Assembly (NCBI RefSeq): GCF_900215325.1
Contig: NZ_OCMS01000003.1
Coordinates: 248,001 to 312,000 of the forward strand
Length of the DNA stretch: 64,000 nucleotides
Source: Fibrobacter sp. UWB16
Lineage (GTDB): Bacteria; Fibrobacterota; Fibrobacteria; Fibrobacterales; Fibrobacteraceae
Direction of reading: 5' to 3'
The notes beneath the pieces are model-generated. The model saw nothing but the letters and a program-made list of their open reading frames with translations. It was not told the DNA's origin and made no database searches. This document shows, in pieces, positions 49,816 to 58,133 of this stretch (positions are counted from its first letter, which is position 1; each line of letters opens with the position of its first letter). The position numbers and the translations under genes are program-made.

Positions 49816-50805
49816 TCAGGAACTTATAGAAAGATTGTAGCCGATTCCAAGAACGATGATTGCCGCTGTAACCGTTCCGAAAAAGACAAATATCAGCTTA
49901 AGTGTCATGACCTTTTTCAAAAGCATGGCTTCGGGGAGCGAGAGTCCCACAACGGCCATCATAAAGGCAAGAGCCGTGCCAAGAGCGACACCCTTTTGAA
50001 CAAGAACCTCGACAATGGGAATAACTCCAGCTGCATTTGCGTACATGGGAACGGCAAGAATTACCGCCAGGGGAACGGCAAACCATTTGTCTTTTGACAG
50101 GTATTCTTCAAAAAATCCCGAAGGAACATAACCGTGCATTAATGCGCCGATTGCAATGCCAGCAAGCACATAGGGCAAAACCGAACGCGTTACACCAAGG
50201 GCATTCCTTGCTACTTGGGGTATTTTCTGCAGTACTTGAACGAATCTTTGCTTAAGGCTACATGGCTTTGAATCGTTATTGACGGATTCGTTTGTCCGCT
50301 GCAAATTTTTCACCCATTCGCTTAGAAATCTTTCCAGTTTGAACCGTTCCAGGAACATCCCTAAAAATGTTCCAAGAAACACGCCGGAACCTACATAAAT
50401 CACAGTCACTTTCAATCTGAATGTTCCCGCAAGCATGGCAACAGCGACCTCGTTTACAAGTGGCGATGTTATAAGAAAACTGAACGTGACGCCAAGGGGG
50501 ATGCCGCCCCTGACAAAACCGATGAACAGGGGAATACTGGAACATGAGCAGAAAGGGGTAATCGCTCCGAAGATTGCGGCGAGGAAATATTGGACTCCGT
50601 ACAAACGATGCGACGACAAAAAATTGCGAATCGCCTCAATCGGGAAAAATGTATTCAGCAGCCCCATCAGAAAACTAATAAAAAGCAATATCAGGATAAT
50701 TTTGAGGCTGTCGTAAACGAAGAAATTTATCGTCGAGCCTAAAGGAGACGAGCCATCCAATCCAATGATGTTGTAAACAAGATTATCGGTGAATGATTGT
50801 ATCAT
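49816..50805 (-). CDS. ArsP-like permease (DUF318/PF03773 family)
   Basis: The product has 329 residues and about eight to ten TM segments. The metal-site motif ITPFCSCSSIPLFIGF (about 78-93) and the paired block AVPMYANAAGVIPIVEVLVQKG are diagnostic of this family, whose characterised members export arsenic compounds. It is the last gene of the ars operon, and its start overlaps arsC by 23 bases. Confidence 0.88.
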   Translation of the reverse strand: MIQSFTDNLVYNIIGLDGSSPLGSTINFFVYDSLKIILILLFISFLMGLLNTFFPIEAIRNFLSSHRLYGVQYFLAAIFGAITPFCSCSSIPLFIGFVRGGIPLGVTFSFLITSPLVNEVAVAMLAGTFRLKVTVIYVGSGVFLGTFLGMFLERFKLERFLSEWVKNLQRTNESVNNDSKPCSLKQRFVQVLQKIPQVARNALGVTRSVLPYVLAGIAIGALMHGYVPSGFFEEYLSKDKWFAVPLAVILAVPMYANAAGVIPIVEVLVQKGVALGTALAFMMAVVGLSLPEAMLLKKVMTLKLIFVFFGTVTAAIIVLGIGYNLSISS

Positions 50806-51202
50806 AGAAAGCCCTTACTGCCGTGTCGATTTCATCCCTTACACGACGAAATTCCTGCAGAATTTCGGTTTCAGTCCCTCTGAACGCGTCAGGATCATCA
50901 AAGCCAAGATGAATTCTGTTCTTGACACCCCCCAAAAAAATCGGACAACTTTCTTTCGCCTTGTCGCAGACGGTGACAACGTAGTCCCACGATGTATCAA
51001 GGTACTGCGATACATTTTTTGGCTTATTAAGGGAAATGTCAACTCCTCGTTCCTTCATCACTTCGATTGCAGTCGGATGCACGTTCTTTGCCGGAAACGT
51101 TCCTGCAGAACATACGGTCAACGACGAATCCAGAGCCTTGAGAAATCCTTCGGCCATTTGACTACGGCACCTGTTGCCTGTACAAAGAAAGAGTATCTTC
51201 AT
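50783..51202 (-). CDS. arsC: Arsenate reductase, thioredoxin-coupled (low-molecular-weight phosphatase type)
   Basis: The product has 139 residues. Its P-loop is LCTGNRCRSQMAE (Cys 7). Redox Cys are in VTVCDKAKESCP (about 80-87). The catalytic Asp is in GFDDPDAFRG. It reduces arsenate to arsenite through a cysteine relay. It overlaps the thioredoxin-like gene by 4 bases; the redox partner is probably encoded there. Confidence 0.92.
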   Translation of the reverse strand: MKILFLCTGNRCRSQMAEGFLKALDSSLTVCSAGTFPAKNVHPTAIEVMKERGVDISLNKPKNVSQYLDTSWDYVVTVCDKAKESCPIFLGGVKNRIHLGFDDPDAFRGTETEILQEFRRVRDEIDTAVRAFYDTIIHR

Positions 51203-51438
51203 ATTTCACCTTTGATAAGTTCTTTTATTTTATCTTCGCTAATTTTACCTGTGGACACAAGCCGTTCATCAACAACAAGCGCGGGTAAAGTCATGACATT
51301 GTACGGAAGCATTTGGACAACATCGTCAATGCGGGAAACTGAAGCTTCTAGGCCCGATTCCTTAACGATTTTTTCGACAGATTCGGCGAAAGCAATGTTG
51401 CAGTCACACTGGCTCATGAGTATTTTTATGTTTTTCAT
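51199..51438 (-). CDS. Small thioredoxin-like protein of the ars operon
   Basis: The product has 79 residues and resembles the short TM0996/MTH895-type thioredoxin fold: MKNIKILMSQCDCNIAFAESVEKIVKE at the start and MTLPALVVDERLVSTGKI with the cis-Pro loop. The active site is C-D-C rather than CxxC, which is unusual. It starts at 51438, downstream of an ArsR-type box (51460-51477). Likely electron donor to ArsC; inference from context. Confidence 0.75.
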   Translation of the reverse strand: MKNIKILMSQCDCNIAFAESVEKIVKESGLEASVSRIDDVVQMLPYNVMTLPALVVDERLVSTGKISEDKIKELIKGEI

Positions 51439-51459
51439 TTTTCCTCTTTTTTGTTTGTA

Positions 51460-51477
51460 GTTCGTAGAATAACGAAC
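51460..51477 (-). promoter_or_regulatory. ArsR-type operator, internal
   Basis: GTTCGT-AGAATA-ACGAAC is a perfect 6-base inverted repeat between arsR and the thioredoxin gene. It matches the pattern at 51839-51856. Confidence 0.65.
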
Positions 51478-51494
51478 ATATATGGCAAAATTTT

Positions 51495-51821
51495 TTAGCA
51501 GTCGCATTCCCTATTGCAAAAATCTTTATTGAAAAAATCACTGAACAATGCCTGGGCCTTTTTCCAGTTTTTTTTGTTTATACAGTACTTGACCTTGGGC
51601 GTTTCGATTTCACCCTGGATCAAACCGGCCTCTTTTAGCTCCTTTAAATGCTGGCTAACCGTGGCCTTCGCAATGGGCAGTTCTTCGTGGATATCACCAA
51701 AATAGCAGGTATTGCGCTTGGCCAAGAACTGCATGATACTTATACGTGCGGGATGCGCCAAAGCCTTGGCATACCTCGCCAAGGTCTCAGTTTCTTCACA
51801 GTATTTGCTTTTTTTGGCCAT
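51495..51821 (-). CDS. arsR: ArsR-family metalloregulator
   Basis: The product has 108 residues. The winged helix-turn-helix is [47 protein letters not shown]-terminal CNRECDC supplies thiolate ligands, together with the Cys of NTCYF, for As(III) sensing. ATG 51821 is preferred to the longer frame from 51854, which would include the operator. Confidence 0.88.
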   Translation of the reverse strand: MAKKSKYCEETETLARYAKALAHPARISIMQFLAKRNTCYFGDIHEELPIAKATVSQHLKELKEAGLIQGEIETPKVKYCINKKNWKKAQALFSDFFNKDFCNRECDC

Positions 51822-51838
51822 TTCGGTTCCTGTTTGTT

Positions 51839-51856
51839 GTTCGTAAATGTACAAAC
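51839..51856 (-). promoter_or_regulatory. ArsR-type operator in front of arsR
   Basis: GTTCGTAAATGTACAAAC shares position and half-sites with the internal box (GTTCGT...AC.AAC). A wider TGTTTGT...ACAAACA repeat surrounds it (51831-51857). Confidence 0.6.
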
Positions 51857-51914
51857 ATTATTTTTGAAAAGCAAGGGAATAATTGTATTTTTCTTGAGGT
51901 GACAGGAAAAACGT

Positions 51915-52439
51915 TTATTCCACCGAGAAAGTAGCCTTCACGTTCCCTTTGCCGAGGATTTGCTGGAGGCGTTTCTTGTTTACGTTGTCGATACGGGCAA
52001 GGCGCGTGAAATTCCAGGAATTCTTGTCGTAGTAGATGGTGATGGAATTGCCCTGGTAAAGGATGATGTCGCCTGCGTCGGTGTCGATTTGCTTGTCGTT
52101 GCGCGGAAAACTGCGCGGCAGGTCGGCCACCTTCTCGAAACTGCCGTAGTCGTGCATGTCGAGCGTGAGGTCGCCCTGCGCGAGAAATTCGGCGAAGGCC
52201 TTGGCCGAGGAATTTTCTTCGAGCGTTGCCGTGAAGGTGGTGTCGTTCACATGGATTTTGAGTTTCACGGGAGCCTCCCCCACTTTTAATGAAGAACCGG
52301 CCGATGAACTTGCTGGCACTGCGCCGGGCGTTTTACTGGCGGACGATCTTGGCGTCTGGGTTTCGGGTTGCGTCGAATGACTCGCCGCATCGCTGCAGGC
52401 TACCAGAAAGAATAACGCTATAAGGATAAAGTTTCGCAT
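51915..52439 (-). CDS. Cyclophilin-like-fold lipoprotein
   Basis: The product has 174 residues with a lipobox (FFLVAC-SDA), a Ser/Thr/Pro linker (to about 50) and a cyclophilin-like domain: KLKIHVNDTTFTATLEENSSAKAFAEFLAQGDLTLDMHDYGSFEKVADLPRSFPRNDKQIDTDAGDIILYQGNSITIYYDKNSWNFTRLARID. Such domains are commonly encoded with flavodoxins and LysR regulators. Operator site 4 lies 56 bp upstream. Confidence 0.82.
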   Translation of the reverse strand: MRNFILIALFFLVACSDAASHSTQPETQTPRSSASKTPGAVPASSSAGSSLKVGEAPVKLKIHVNDTTFTATLEENSSAKAFAEFLAQGDLTLDMHDYGSFEKVADLPRSFPRNDKQIDTDAGDIILYQGNSITIYYDKNSWNFTRLARIDNVNKKRLQQILGKGNVKATFSVE

Positions 52440-52494
52440 ACTCACAATATAAATAATTGCACACGCAATTCAAAATACTTATTTGCTATGACTC

Positions 52495-52515
52495 ACTATG
52501 CCTTTTGCGCATAGT
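52495..52515 (-). promoter_or_regulatory. LysR-type operator, site 4 (cyclophilin-like gene)
   Basis: CTATGC-CTTTTGC-GCATAG fits TATGC-N7-GCATA. An IS element begins 5 bp beyond it. Confidence 0.7.
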
Positions 52516-52575
52516 GGAATGGAGGTCACAAGTGGGGATGCGGACGAATAGTTGGACACAACTAGAGGACGCATC

Positions 52576-52899
52576 ATGCATTTTACCGAAGATCAAATCG
52601 CCAAGGCTTTAGAAACATTTCATGATTTAAAGTCGGCAACAAAGGTCGTTCGAAAACTCGGATATCCATCGACAAAACAGTTGTACAAGTGGATAAAAAA
52701 GGAAGGCCAACCGCATCAGGAAAGAAAACACCATAGGATTATAAACACTCCAGAACATCCGCCACACGCTCCTTTCAATGTTAAGCTAGAGGCCATCCGC
52801 AGATGCTACGAAATGGGCGAACCTATGATTTCTGTCGCCAAAGATATTGGATATACGTACGCAAGTATCTATTATTGGTATCAGGACTATAAAAAATAA
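52576..52899 (+). CDS. IS3-family transposase OrfA
   Basis: The product has 107 residues with two helix-turn-helix segments: DQIAKALETFHDLKSATKVVRKLGYPSTKQLYKWIKKEG, and a second half VKLEAIRRCYEMGEPMISVAKDIGYTYASIYYWYQDYKK. It binds the IS ends. ATG 52576 follows AGAGGA. It ends 6 bp before orfB rather than overlapping it. Confidence 0.85.
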   Translation: MHFTEDQIAKALETFHDLKSATKVVRKLGYPSTKQLYKWIKKEGQPHQERKHHRIINTPEHPPHAPFNVKLEAIRRCYEMGEPMISVAKDIGYTYASIYYWYQDYKK

Positions 52900-52905
52900 G
52901 GACTT

Positions 52906-53967
52906 ATGGGACTGCAGAACAAACCAAGACCAACGAAGCGGAAACTGGAGAAGGAAAAGGATCTTTCTTCCGAAGACGCGAAGGCGCTGAACGAGAAAAT
53001 CCGAAGTCTCCAGCTAGAAGTTGACATATTGAAGGAGACGCTGAACATAATAAAAAAAGACCCAGGCGTTGACTTGTCTGCCCTTCGCAACAGGGAAAAA
53101 ACACAGCTTGTCAACGCCTTACGCAACCGCTACAAATTAAGGGATATCCTACTTGCATTGGGAATGTCCCGAAGCGTCTATTACTACAACGTAAAACACC
53201 TGAATGACCGGAACAATAAGGACCTTCAGTTGCTAAAAGAACTTGTCCCAATATTCGACGAGTCCAACAAAACTTACGGCTACAGAAGAATCCACAGTGA
53301 ACTTTCAAAGACCGGAAAGAAAGTTTCCGAGAAGGTTGTCAGACGCGCAATGAAACTTGGCAACCTCATCGTCTACAAACCCAAGAAACTGAAATATAGT
53401 TCGTATAAAGGCGAGATCACACCCGCCGTTCCCAATATTCTCAATCGCAATTTTCACGCCGATGCACCCAATCAAAAATGGCTGACGGACATAACGGAAT
53501 TTCCTCTACACGACGGCAAAGTGTACCTATCACCGATTATCGACTGCTTCGACGGAGCGCCAGTATGTTGGACAATCGGAGAGTCACCTGATGCGACCCT
53601 TGTCGACGAGATGCTGGATAAGGCCGTTGCGACACTCCATGAGGGTGAAACCCCGATAATCCATACGGACAGAGGAAGTCATTACAGGTGGCCCGGATGG
53701 ATCGAGAGAATGAAAAAGTATGGCTTGACACGATCCATGTCAAGAAAGGGCTACACGCCCGACAACGCCGCGTGTGAAGGCTTTTTCGGTATACTCAAGA
53801 ACGAGTTTTTCTACAGCAGGAACTGGGGAAAAGTTGACAAGGAAGAGTTCAAAGTTGAGCTTGAAAAATATTTGGAATGGTTTTGCACGAAACGGATAAA
53901 GGTCAGACTCAATGGAATGAGTCCAATGGATTACCGGAAACTATATTTGGACAAACAACCTATCTAA
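52906..53967 (+). CDS. IS3-family transposase OrfB (DDE integrase core)
   Basis: The product has 353 residues. A helical N-terminus (leucine-zipper-like RSLQLEVDILKETLNIIKK) leads to an HTH_21 segment (YGYRRIHSELSKTGKKVSEKVVRRAMK) and an rve catalytic core: WLTDITEF (D1), IIHTDRGSHY (D2) and ACEGFFGILKNEF (E). All three catalytic residues are present, so the element may be active if OrfA and OrfB can be combined. Confidence 0.93.
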   Translation: MGLQNKPRPTKRKLEKEKDLSSEDAKALNEKIRSLQLEVDILKETLNIIKKDPGVDLSALRNREKTQLVNALRNRYKLRDILLALGMSRSVYYYNVKHLNDRNNKDLQLLKELVPIFDESNKTYGYRRIHSELSKTGKKVSEKVVRRAMKLGNLIVYKPKKLKYSSYKGEITPAVPNILNRNFHADAPNQKWLTDITEFPLHDGKVYLSPIIDCFDGAPVCWTIGESPDATLVDEMLDKAVATLHEGETPIIHTDRGSHYRWPGWIERMKKYGLTRSMSRKGYTPDNAACEGFFGILKNEFFYSRNWGKVDKEEFKVELEKYLEWFCTKRIKVRLNGMSPMDYRKLYLDKQPI

Positions 53968-54038
53968 ATTATTGTCCGCATCTCCAGTTGTGACCTCCAA
54001 ACTTAATCAAATAATCGTCGCGGTTAGATGGCTTTTGC

Positions 54039-55241
54039 TTACTTCAAGTTCGTCTTGAAGAATTCGTTCAGCTTTTCGAAGGGGATTTTTTCCAGGTTGT
54101 CGTAGAGGTCCACGTGGGAGGCTCCGGGGATAACGAGGAGTTCCTTGTTGCCGACGGTCTTGCTCCAGTTCTTGGTGGCGTCGAGTTTTGCGGGGACGTT
54201 CGCCTTCTTACCGGTCATCTTTTCGAATGCGCCTTCGCCGAAGTAGCGGCTGTGCGCCTTTTCGCCGTGGATGATGAGCACCGGGTTGCGGATTTCGTCG
54301 GCGTATGCGAGGAGCTTCGTGTTCATGAGCGAGGTGCCTGCGGAGGCGGCCCAGCCCTTGTTGCTGTTGAGGGAACGCTTGTGGTAGCCGCGCGGGGTCT
54401 TGTAGTAGGCGTAGTAATCCTTGACAAAGTAAGGTGCGTCGTCCGGGAGCGGGTCAATAACACCACCGGCCAGGTCGTACGTGCCGTTCTTAAAGTCCTT
54501 GGTGCGCTGGGCCATCAGAGCCTTGCGGGCTTCGTTACGGGCGTCGGCGTTGTTTGCAGAATCGAAGTAGCCGTTCGCGGTTACGCGGCTCATGTCGTAC
54601 ATGGTCGAGGCGACCGTCGCCTTTACGCGGGTATCGATGCCGGCAGCGTTAATCGCCATGCCGCCCCAGCCGCAAATGCCGATGATGCCGATGCGTTCCG
54701 GGTCAACATTGTCGCGGGTTGAGAGAAAGTCCACGGACGCCATGAAGTCTTCGGTGTTGATGTCCGGACTGTTCATGTAGCGCGGCTCGCCGCCCGATTC
54801 GCCGGTAAAGCTCGGGTCGAAAGCGATGGTCAGGAATCCGCGTTCCGCCATCTGCTGGGCGTAAAGGCCGCTGGACTGTTCCTTGACGGCTCCGAACGGG
54901 CCAGAGACCGCGATCGCGGGAAACTTGCCGTTCACCTTGAGGCTTGTGTCCTTGGGCACGAACATGTCGGCGGCGAGTTCAATGCCAAAGTGGTTCTTGA
55001 AAGTGACCTTGGAATGTTCGACCTTGTCGCTCTTGGGGAATACCTTGTCCCATTCGGCGGTGAGCGTGAGCTTGTTCATATTTTCGTCCTTTGTCTGTTG
55101 TGCTGCGGAGGCTGTTTCTGTTGCCTGCTTTGTTGTCGACAAGGTCCCTGAGCTTGTCGAAGGGGCTTTTTCGGGGGAGCATGCCATCAGGGTGCATGCG
55201 GAAACCACGGCGAACGCCGCTTTTAAGAATCTGGATTTCAT
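54039..55241 (-). CDS. Alpha/beta-hydrolase lipoprotein
   Basis: The product has 400 residues with a lipobox (CTLMAC-SPE). The alpha/beta hydrolase core holds GFLTIAFDPSFTGESGGEPR, an IGICGWGGMAINAAGID nucleophile-elbow region in which Cys or Gly stands where Ser is usual (G-x-C-G-W-G), VLIIHGEKAHSRYFGEGA, and His in GASHVDLYD. Dienelactone-hydrolase-like enzymes use Cys, so a Cys nucleophile is possible. Residues about 27-36 (APSTSSGTLST) are a translated dispersed repeat. It follows the FMN reductase gene in one operon. Confidence 0.82.
   Translation of the reverse strand: MKSRFLKAAFAVVSACTLMACSPEKAPSTSSGTLSTTKQATETASAAQQTKDENMNKLTLTAEWDKVFPKSDKVEHSKVTFKNHFGIELAADMFVPKDTSLKVNGKFPAIAVSGPFGAVKEQSSGLYAQQMAERGFLTIAFDPSFTGESGGEPRYMNSPDINTEDFMASVDFLSTRDNVDPERIGIIGICGWGGMAINAAGIDTRVKATVASTMYDMSRVTANGYFDSANNADARNEARKALMAQRTKDFKNGTYDLAGGVIDPLPDDAPYFVKDYYAYYKTPRGYHKRSLNSNKGWAASAGTSLMNTKLLAYADEIRNPVLIIHGEKAHSRYFGEGAFEKMTGKKANVPAKLDATKNWSKTVGNKELLVIPGASHVDLYDNLEKIPFEKLNEFFKTNLK
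55143..55171. repeat. CCCTGAGCTTGTCGAAGGG repeat inside the hydrolase gene
   Basis: A well-known type of dispersed intergenic repeat, here in frame and encoding part of the linker behind the lipid-anchored Cys. Confidence 0.7.
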
Positions 55242-55258
55242 GATTTATCTCCTTATTG

Positions 55259-55798
55259 TTAAACCTTTTTTCCCATGGCGAACGCTTTTTTCAGGAGCGC
55301 GGAATTCTTCTTGACATCGCCCGCGCTTTCGGCACCTGTGGCGCAGAGAGCGCCCTTGAGCTTCACGCCATCAAAGCAGGCGATCCACCCGCCAATGCCG
55401 CGCTTCGCGATGTTCATGGCCTTCGCGTCGGTGTCGGCAGCAGACGTGAGCAGGTAAATCTCGCGGAACTTGTAATCGCTAGAGTACAGGGAATTCGCGC
55501 GGTCGAGCATCGTCTTGAGCTGGCCGCTCATTTCGTAATAGTAAATCGGCGTCGCGAATACGATGACATCAGCCGATTCCATCTTCTCGGTGATGGCGGG
55601 AGCGTCGTCCTTGATGACGCACTTGCCCTTCTTCTGGCAAGCGAGGCAGCCCATGCAGAAACCGATCTTCTTGCCGCGCAGCGACTCGAATTCCACCTTG
55701 TTGCCCGCCTCGGCGGCACCCTTCGCGAACTCCTGCGCCAAGGTTTCGGAGTTGCTCCCCTTGCGCAAGCTGCTGGACAAGACCAATACTTTTTTCAT
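55259..55798 (-). CDS. NAD(P)H-dependent FMN reductase / flavodoxin-fold iron-sulfur-type flavoprotein
   Basis: The product has 179 residues without a signal peptide. FMN motif VLSSSLRKGSNSETLAQEFAKG is at the N-terminus. A Cys cluster GFCMGCLACQKKGKCVIKDD (about 46-65) is typical of the flavodoxin-fold NADPH-dependent reductases, and FATPIYYYEMSGQLKTMLDR forms the second FMN loop. It is the first gene of a unit with the hydrolase lipoprotein, behind operator site 5. Confidence 0.88.
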   Translation of the reverse strand: MKKVLVLSSSLRKGSNSETLAQEFAKGAAEAGNKVEFESLRGKKIGFCMGCLACQKKGKCVIKDDAPAITEKMESADVIVFATPIYYYEMSGQLKTMLDRANSLYSSDYKFREIYLLTSAADTDAKAMNIAKRGIGGWIACFDGVKLKGALCATGAESAGDVKKNSALLKKAFAMGKKV

Positions 55799-55880
55799 AG
55801 GTTCCTCTCGGTTGAAGTCTTTACATGCTCAAATATACCTTCATTTTTCAGATATTGCAAATACTTTGCTATCATAACTA

Positions 55881-55901
55881 GATATGCTTATTAGGCATAG
55901 A
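55881..55901 (-). promoter_or_regulatory. LysR-type operator, site 5 (FMN reductase-hydrolase operon)
   Basis: ATATGC-TTATTAG-GCATAG fits TATGC-N7-GCATA, 83 bp upstream of the reductase start. Confidence 0.6.
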
Positions 55902-55995
55902 TTTAGGGCGGAAAATTCGCAATACGACGCATACTTCGTTGAATTTTACTTGCAATTATTCTTAAAATTTTGTATTTTAGGAAAGGAGGTTCCCC

Positions 55996-56241
55996 ATGCC
56001 CTGTATTTTGCCAGTTTCTGATTTGCGCAATTATAACGAAGTTCTTCAGAACGTGACCGAAGATTCTCCAGTCTTTTTGACCAAGAACGGTCGCGGTTGT
56101 TACGTTGTAATAGACATCAAGGAATACGAACGCATGGTCGCCGAACTGAAGTTACAGAAGGCTCTTGTCGAAGGCGAACGCTCCGCCGAACAGGGACGAT
56201 GGCTTTCCGCCGCTGATGTGCGGAAAAAATACGAGGTCTAG
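55996..56241 (+). CDS. Phd/YefM-family antitoxin
   Basis: The product has 81 residues. It starts CILPVSDLRNYNEVLQNVTEDSPVFLTKNGRGCYVVIDIKEYERM, the DNA-binding Phd/YefM fold. A C-terminal toxin-neutralising tail follows. AAAGGAGG precedes ATG. Its stop abuts the toxin ATG (TAGATG). Confidence 0.92.
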   Translation: MPCILPVSDLRNYNEVLQNVTEDSPVFLTKNGRGCYVVIDIKEYERMVAELKLQKALVEGERSAEQGRWLSAADVRKKYEV

Positions 56242-56550
56242 ATGCCCTCCATCGTATTTTCGCCAAAAGCCGTCGAAGATTTAGACGGCATCAAAGCTTA
56301 TATCGAAACCGAGCTGGGAAGTCCCAAGGCGGCGAACGAAAAACTCATTGAAATTCTTGATGCCATTGACAACTTAGCCGTCTTCCCCGAGATCGGCCCT
56401 TCGTCAAGAGGTAAGGTAAATAGCTTGACGAAGTATCGTTGCCTTTCTGTCAGCGGGTATTTGGTCTTTTACCGGAACGAACGTGATAAAGTTTTTGTCA
56501 TTCGAATTTTGAATAGCCGGATGGACTATCTGAGGATTTTGGGATTGTAA
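56242..56550 (+). CDS. RelE/ParE-family toxin
   Basis: The product has 102 residues: IVFSPKAVEDLDGIKAYIETELGSPKAANEKLIEILDAIDNLAVFPEIGPS...YRCLSVSGYLVFYRNERDKVFVIRILNSRMDY. The closing YRNE..V.VIRILNSR.DY fits the RelE/ParE fold. Whether the target is ribosome-bound mRNA (RelE) or gyrase (ParE) cannot be told by eye. Confidence 0.92.
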   Translation: MPSIVFSPKAVEDLDGIKAYIETELGSPKAANEKLIEILDAIDNLAVFPEIGPSSRGKVNSLTKYRCLSVSGYLVFYRNERDKVFVIRILNSRMDYLRILGL

Positions 56551-56622
56551 TCAGTTATTCCTTTTGGGCATTGTTTTTGCGATTTCATACCCGCGGGGCT
56601 TGAATTTTATTAGCTTTCGGGT

Positions 56623-57504
56623 ATGGAACTTCGAGTTTTACGGTATTTTCTGGAGGCGGCGCGGTTGGGGAATGTCTCGCGCGCGGCGGATAATCTTTGC
56701 GTGACGCAGCCGACGGTGAGTCGCCAGCTCAAGGAGCTGGAGGAGGAACTGGGCGAGAAGCTTTTCGAGCGCACGAACTACGCGATTCGGCTGACGCCTG
56801 CGGGGGAACTCTTGCGGGAGCGTGCGGAGGATATCCTTTCGATGGCGGACAGGACGGTACAGGATTTCAAGTCGCTGAAGGAAGACGAGGTGGTGGGTGA
56901 AATCGCCATTGCCTGCGCGGAATCGCGGAACGTGAATTTTCTTTCGAAGTGCATCGCGATTCTCCGGGACGACTATCCGAAGATTAAGTACAACTTATAT
57001 TCAGGCGACAGCGAGCGCGCCCTGGAAAAGTTGGACAAGGGCATTTTCGATTTCGCGGTGGTTGTAGACAACGTCGATTTGGAAAAGTACAACTGCCTTG
57101 CGGTGCGTTCGGTGGACCGCTGGGGCGTGGTGATGCGTCGCGACGACCCTTTGGCCAAGCGGGATTTCATCGAGCCGAAGGACTTGCTCGACAAGCCGCT
57201 GATGGCATCGCGCCAGGCGATGGTGGCGGATTTGCCGAAATGGTTCGGCGACGATATTTCGAAGCTGAACGTGATTGTGGGGCTGGATCTTTCGTACAAC
57301 GGTTCGGTGCTTGCCAAAGAGGGCTCGGGCTACCTGCTCACTTTCGACGGCCTGGTGGATACGAGCCGCAGTTCGCGCTTGTGTTTCAGGCCGCTCATGC
57401 CCGAGCTCACCACCAACATGTACATCATTTGGCGGCGGGGCCAGCAGTTCACGCGGGCGGGCGAACTTTTCCTCGACACGCTCCGGCACGTGCTGGGGGA
57501 ATAG
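56623..57504 (+). CDS. LysR-family transcriptional regulator
   Basis: The product has 293 residues, the normal LysR length. Helix-turn-helix: FLEAARLGNVSRAADNLCVTQPTVSRQLKELEEELGEKLFERTNYAIRLTPAG (about 9-61). The effector domain starts GEIAIACAESRNVNFLSKCIAIL. Higher GC than the surrounding genes. The next gene (GNAT) begins 22 bp later and could be co-transcribed. No TATGC-type operator was seen in front of it. Confidence 0.92.
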   Translation: MELRVLRYFLEAARLGNVSRAADNLCVTQPTVSRQLKELEEELGEKLFERTNYAIRLTPAGELLRERAEDILSMADRTVQDFKSLKEDEVVGEIAIACAESRNVNFLSKCIAILRDDYPKIKYNLYSGDSERALEKLDKGIFDFAVVVDNVDLEKYNCLAVRSVDRWGVVMRRDDPLAKRDFIEPKDLLDKPLMASRQAMVADLPKWFGDDISKLNVIVGLDLSYNGSVLAKEGSGYLLTFDGLVDTSRSSRLCFRPLMPELTTNMYIIWRRGQQFTRAGELFLDTLRHVLGE

Positions 57505-57526
57505 AAAAGATTAGAGGACTATTCTC

Positions 57527-58015
57527 ATGCTTAAAATTGAAGAATATAGTACAAAGTATATCAGCGATGCGGTTGAAATCTGGAACGATATCGTCGAAGA
57601 CGGTGTCGCGTTTCCGCAAATGGATTTGCTGAATTCGCAGACGGGAGACGAGTTTTTCAAGTCTCAGTCGTTTACGGGCATCGCTATCGATGCGGACTCC
57701 GGCGAAGTGGTCGGGCTGTACATTCTCCACCCGAACAATGTCGGGCGCTGCGGGCATATTTCGAATGCAAGCTACGCCGTCAAGAAAAACAAGCGCGGCC
57801 AGCACATCGGTGAATTTCTCGTAAAGGATTGCCTCGCGAAGGCCAAGGAAATCGGCTTCAGAATTTTGCAGTTTAATGCGGTTGTCGCGACAAATACGTC
57901 TGCGCTCAAACTCTACAAGAAGCTCGGATTTACGCAGCTCGGCGTGATTCCCAAAGGCTTCTTGCTCAAGGACGGGAACTACGAGGACATCATCCCGCAC
58001 TATATTGAACTGTAG
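57527..58015 (+). CDS. GNAT-family N-acetyltransferase
   Basis: The product has 162 residues. The acetyl-CoA-binding motif A is ASYAVKKNKRGQHIGEFLVKDCLAKAKEIGFRILQFNAVVATNTSALKLYKKLGF (about 83-137), with the N-x-x-A-x-x-L-Y-x-K-L-G-F motif B. Substrate unknown. It follows the LysR gene closely. Confidence 0.9.
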   Translation: MLKIEEYSTKYISDAVEIWNDIVEDGVAFPQMDLLNSQTGDEFFKSQSFTGIAIDADSGEVVGLYILHPNNVGRCGHISNASYAVKKNKRGQHIGEFLVKDCLAKAKEIGFRILQFNAVVATNTSALKLYKKLGFTQLGVIPKGFLLKDGNYEDIIPHYIEL

Positions 58016-58133
58016 TGATTTTTTTTGCAAAAAAAGAGCGCTTTTGGATAGGTCTATTGACTTTCTAAAATAAAATTTTTATATTAACTCTTGAGTAAAT
58101 AACTTTAGAGTTAATAACTTTGGAGTAAATAAG

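Larger units (their letters stand above)
52520..53999 (+). mobile_element. IS3-family insertion sequence
   Basis: The 1480-bp element has terminal inverted repeats of about 30 bp (TGGAGGTCACAA...GATGCGGAC at the left, inverted with a few mismatches at the right, 53970-53999) and TG...CA ends. It carries orfA and orfB. No clear target duplication is seen (GAA on the left, AAC on the right). Confidence 0.88.
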
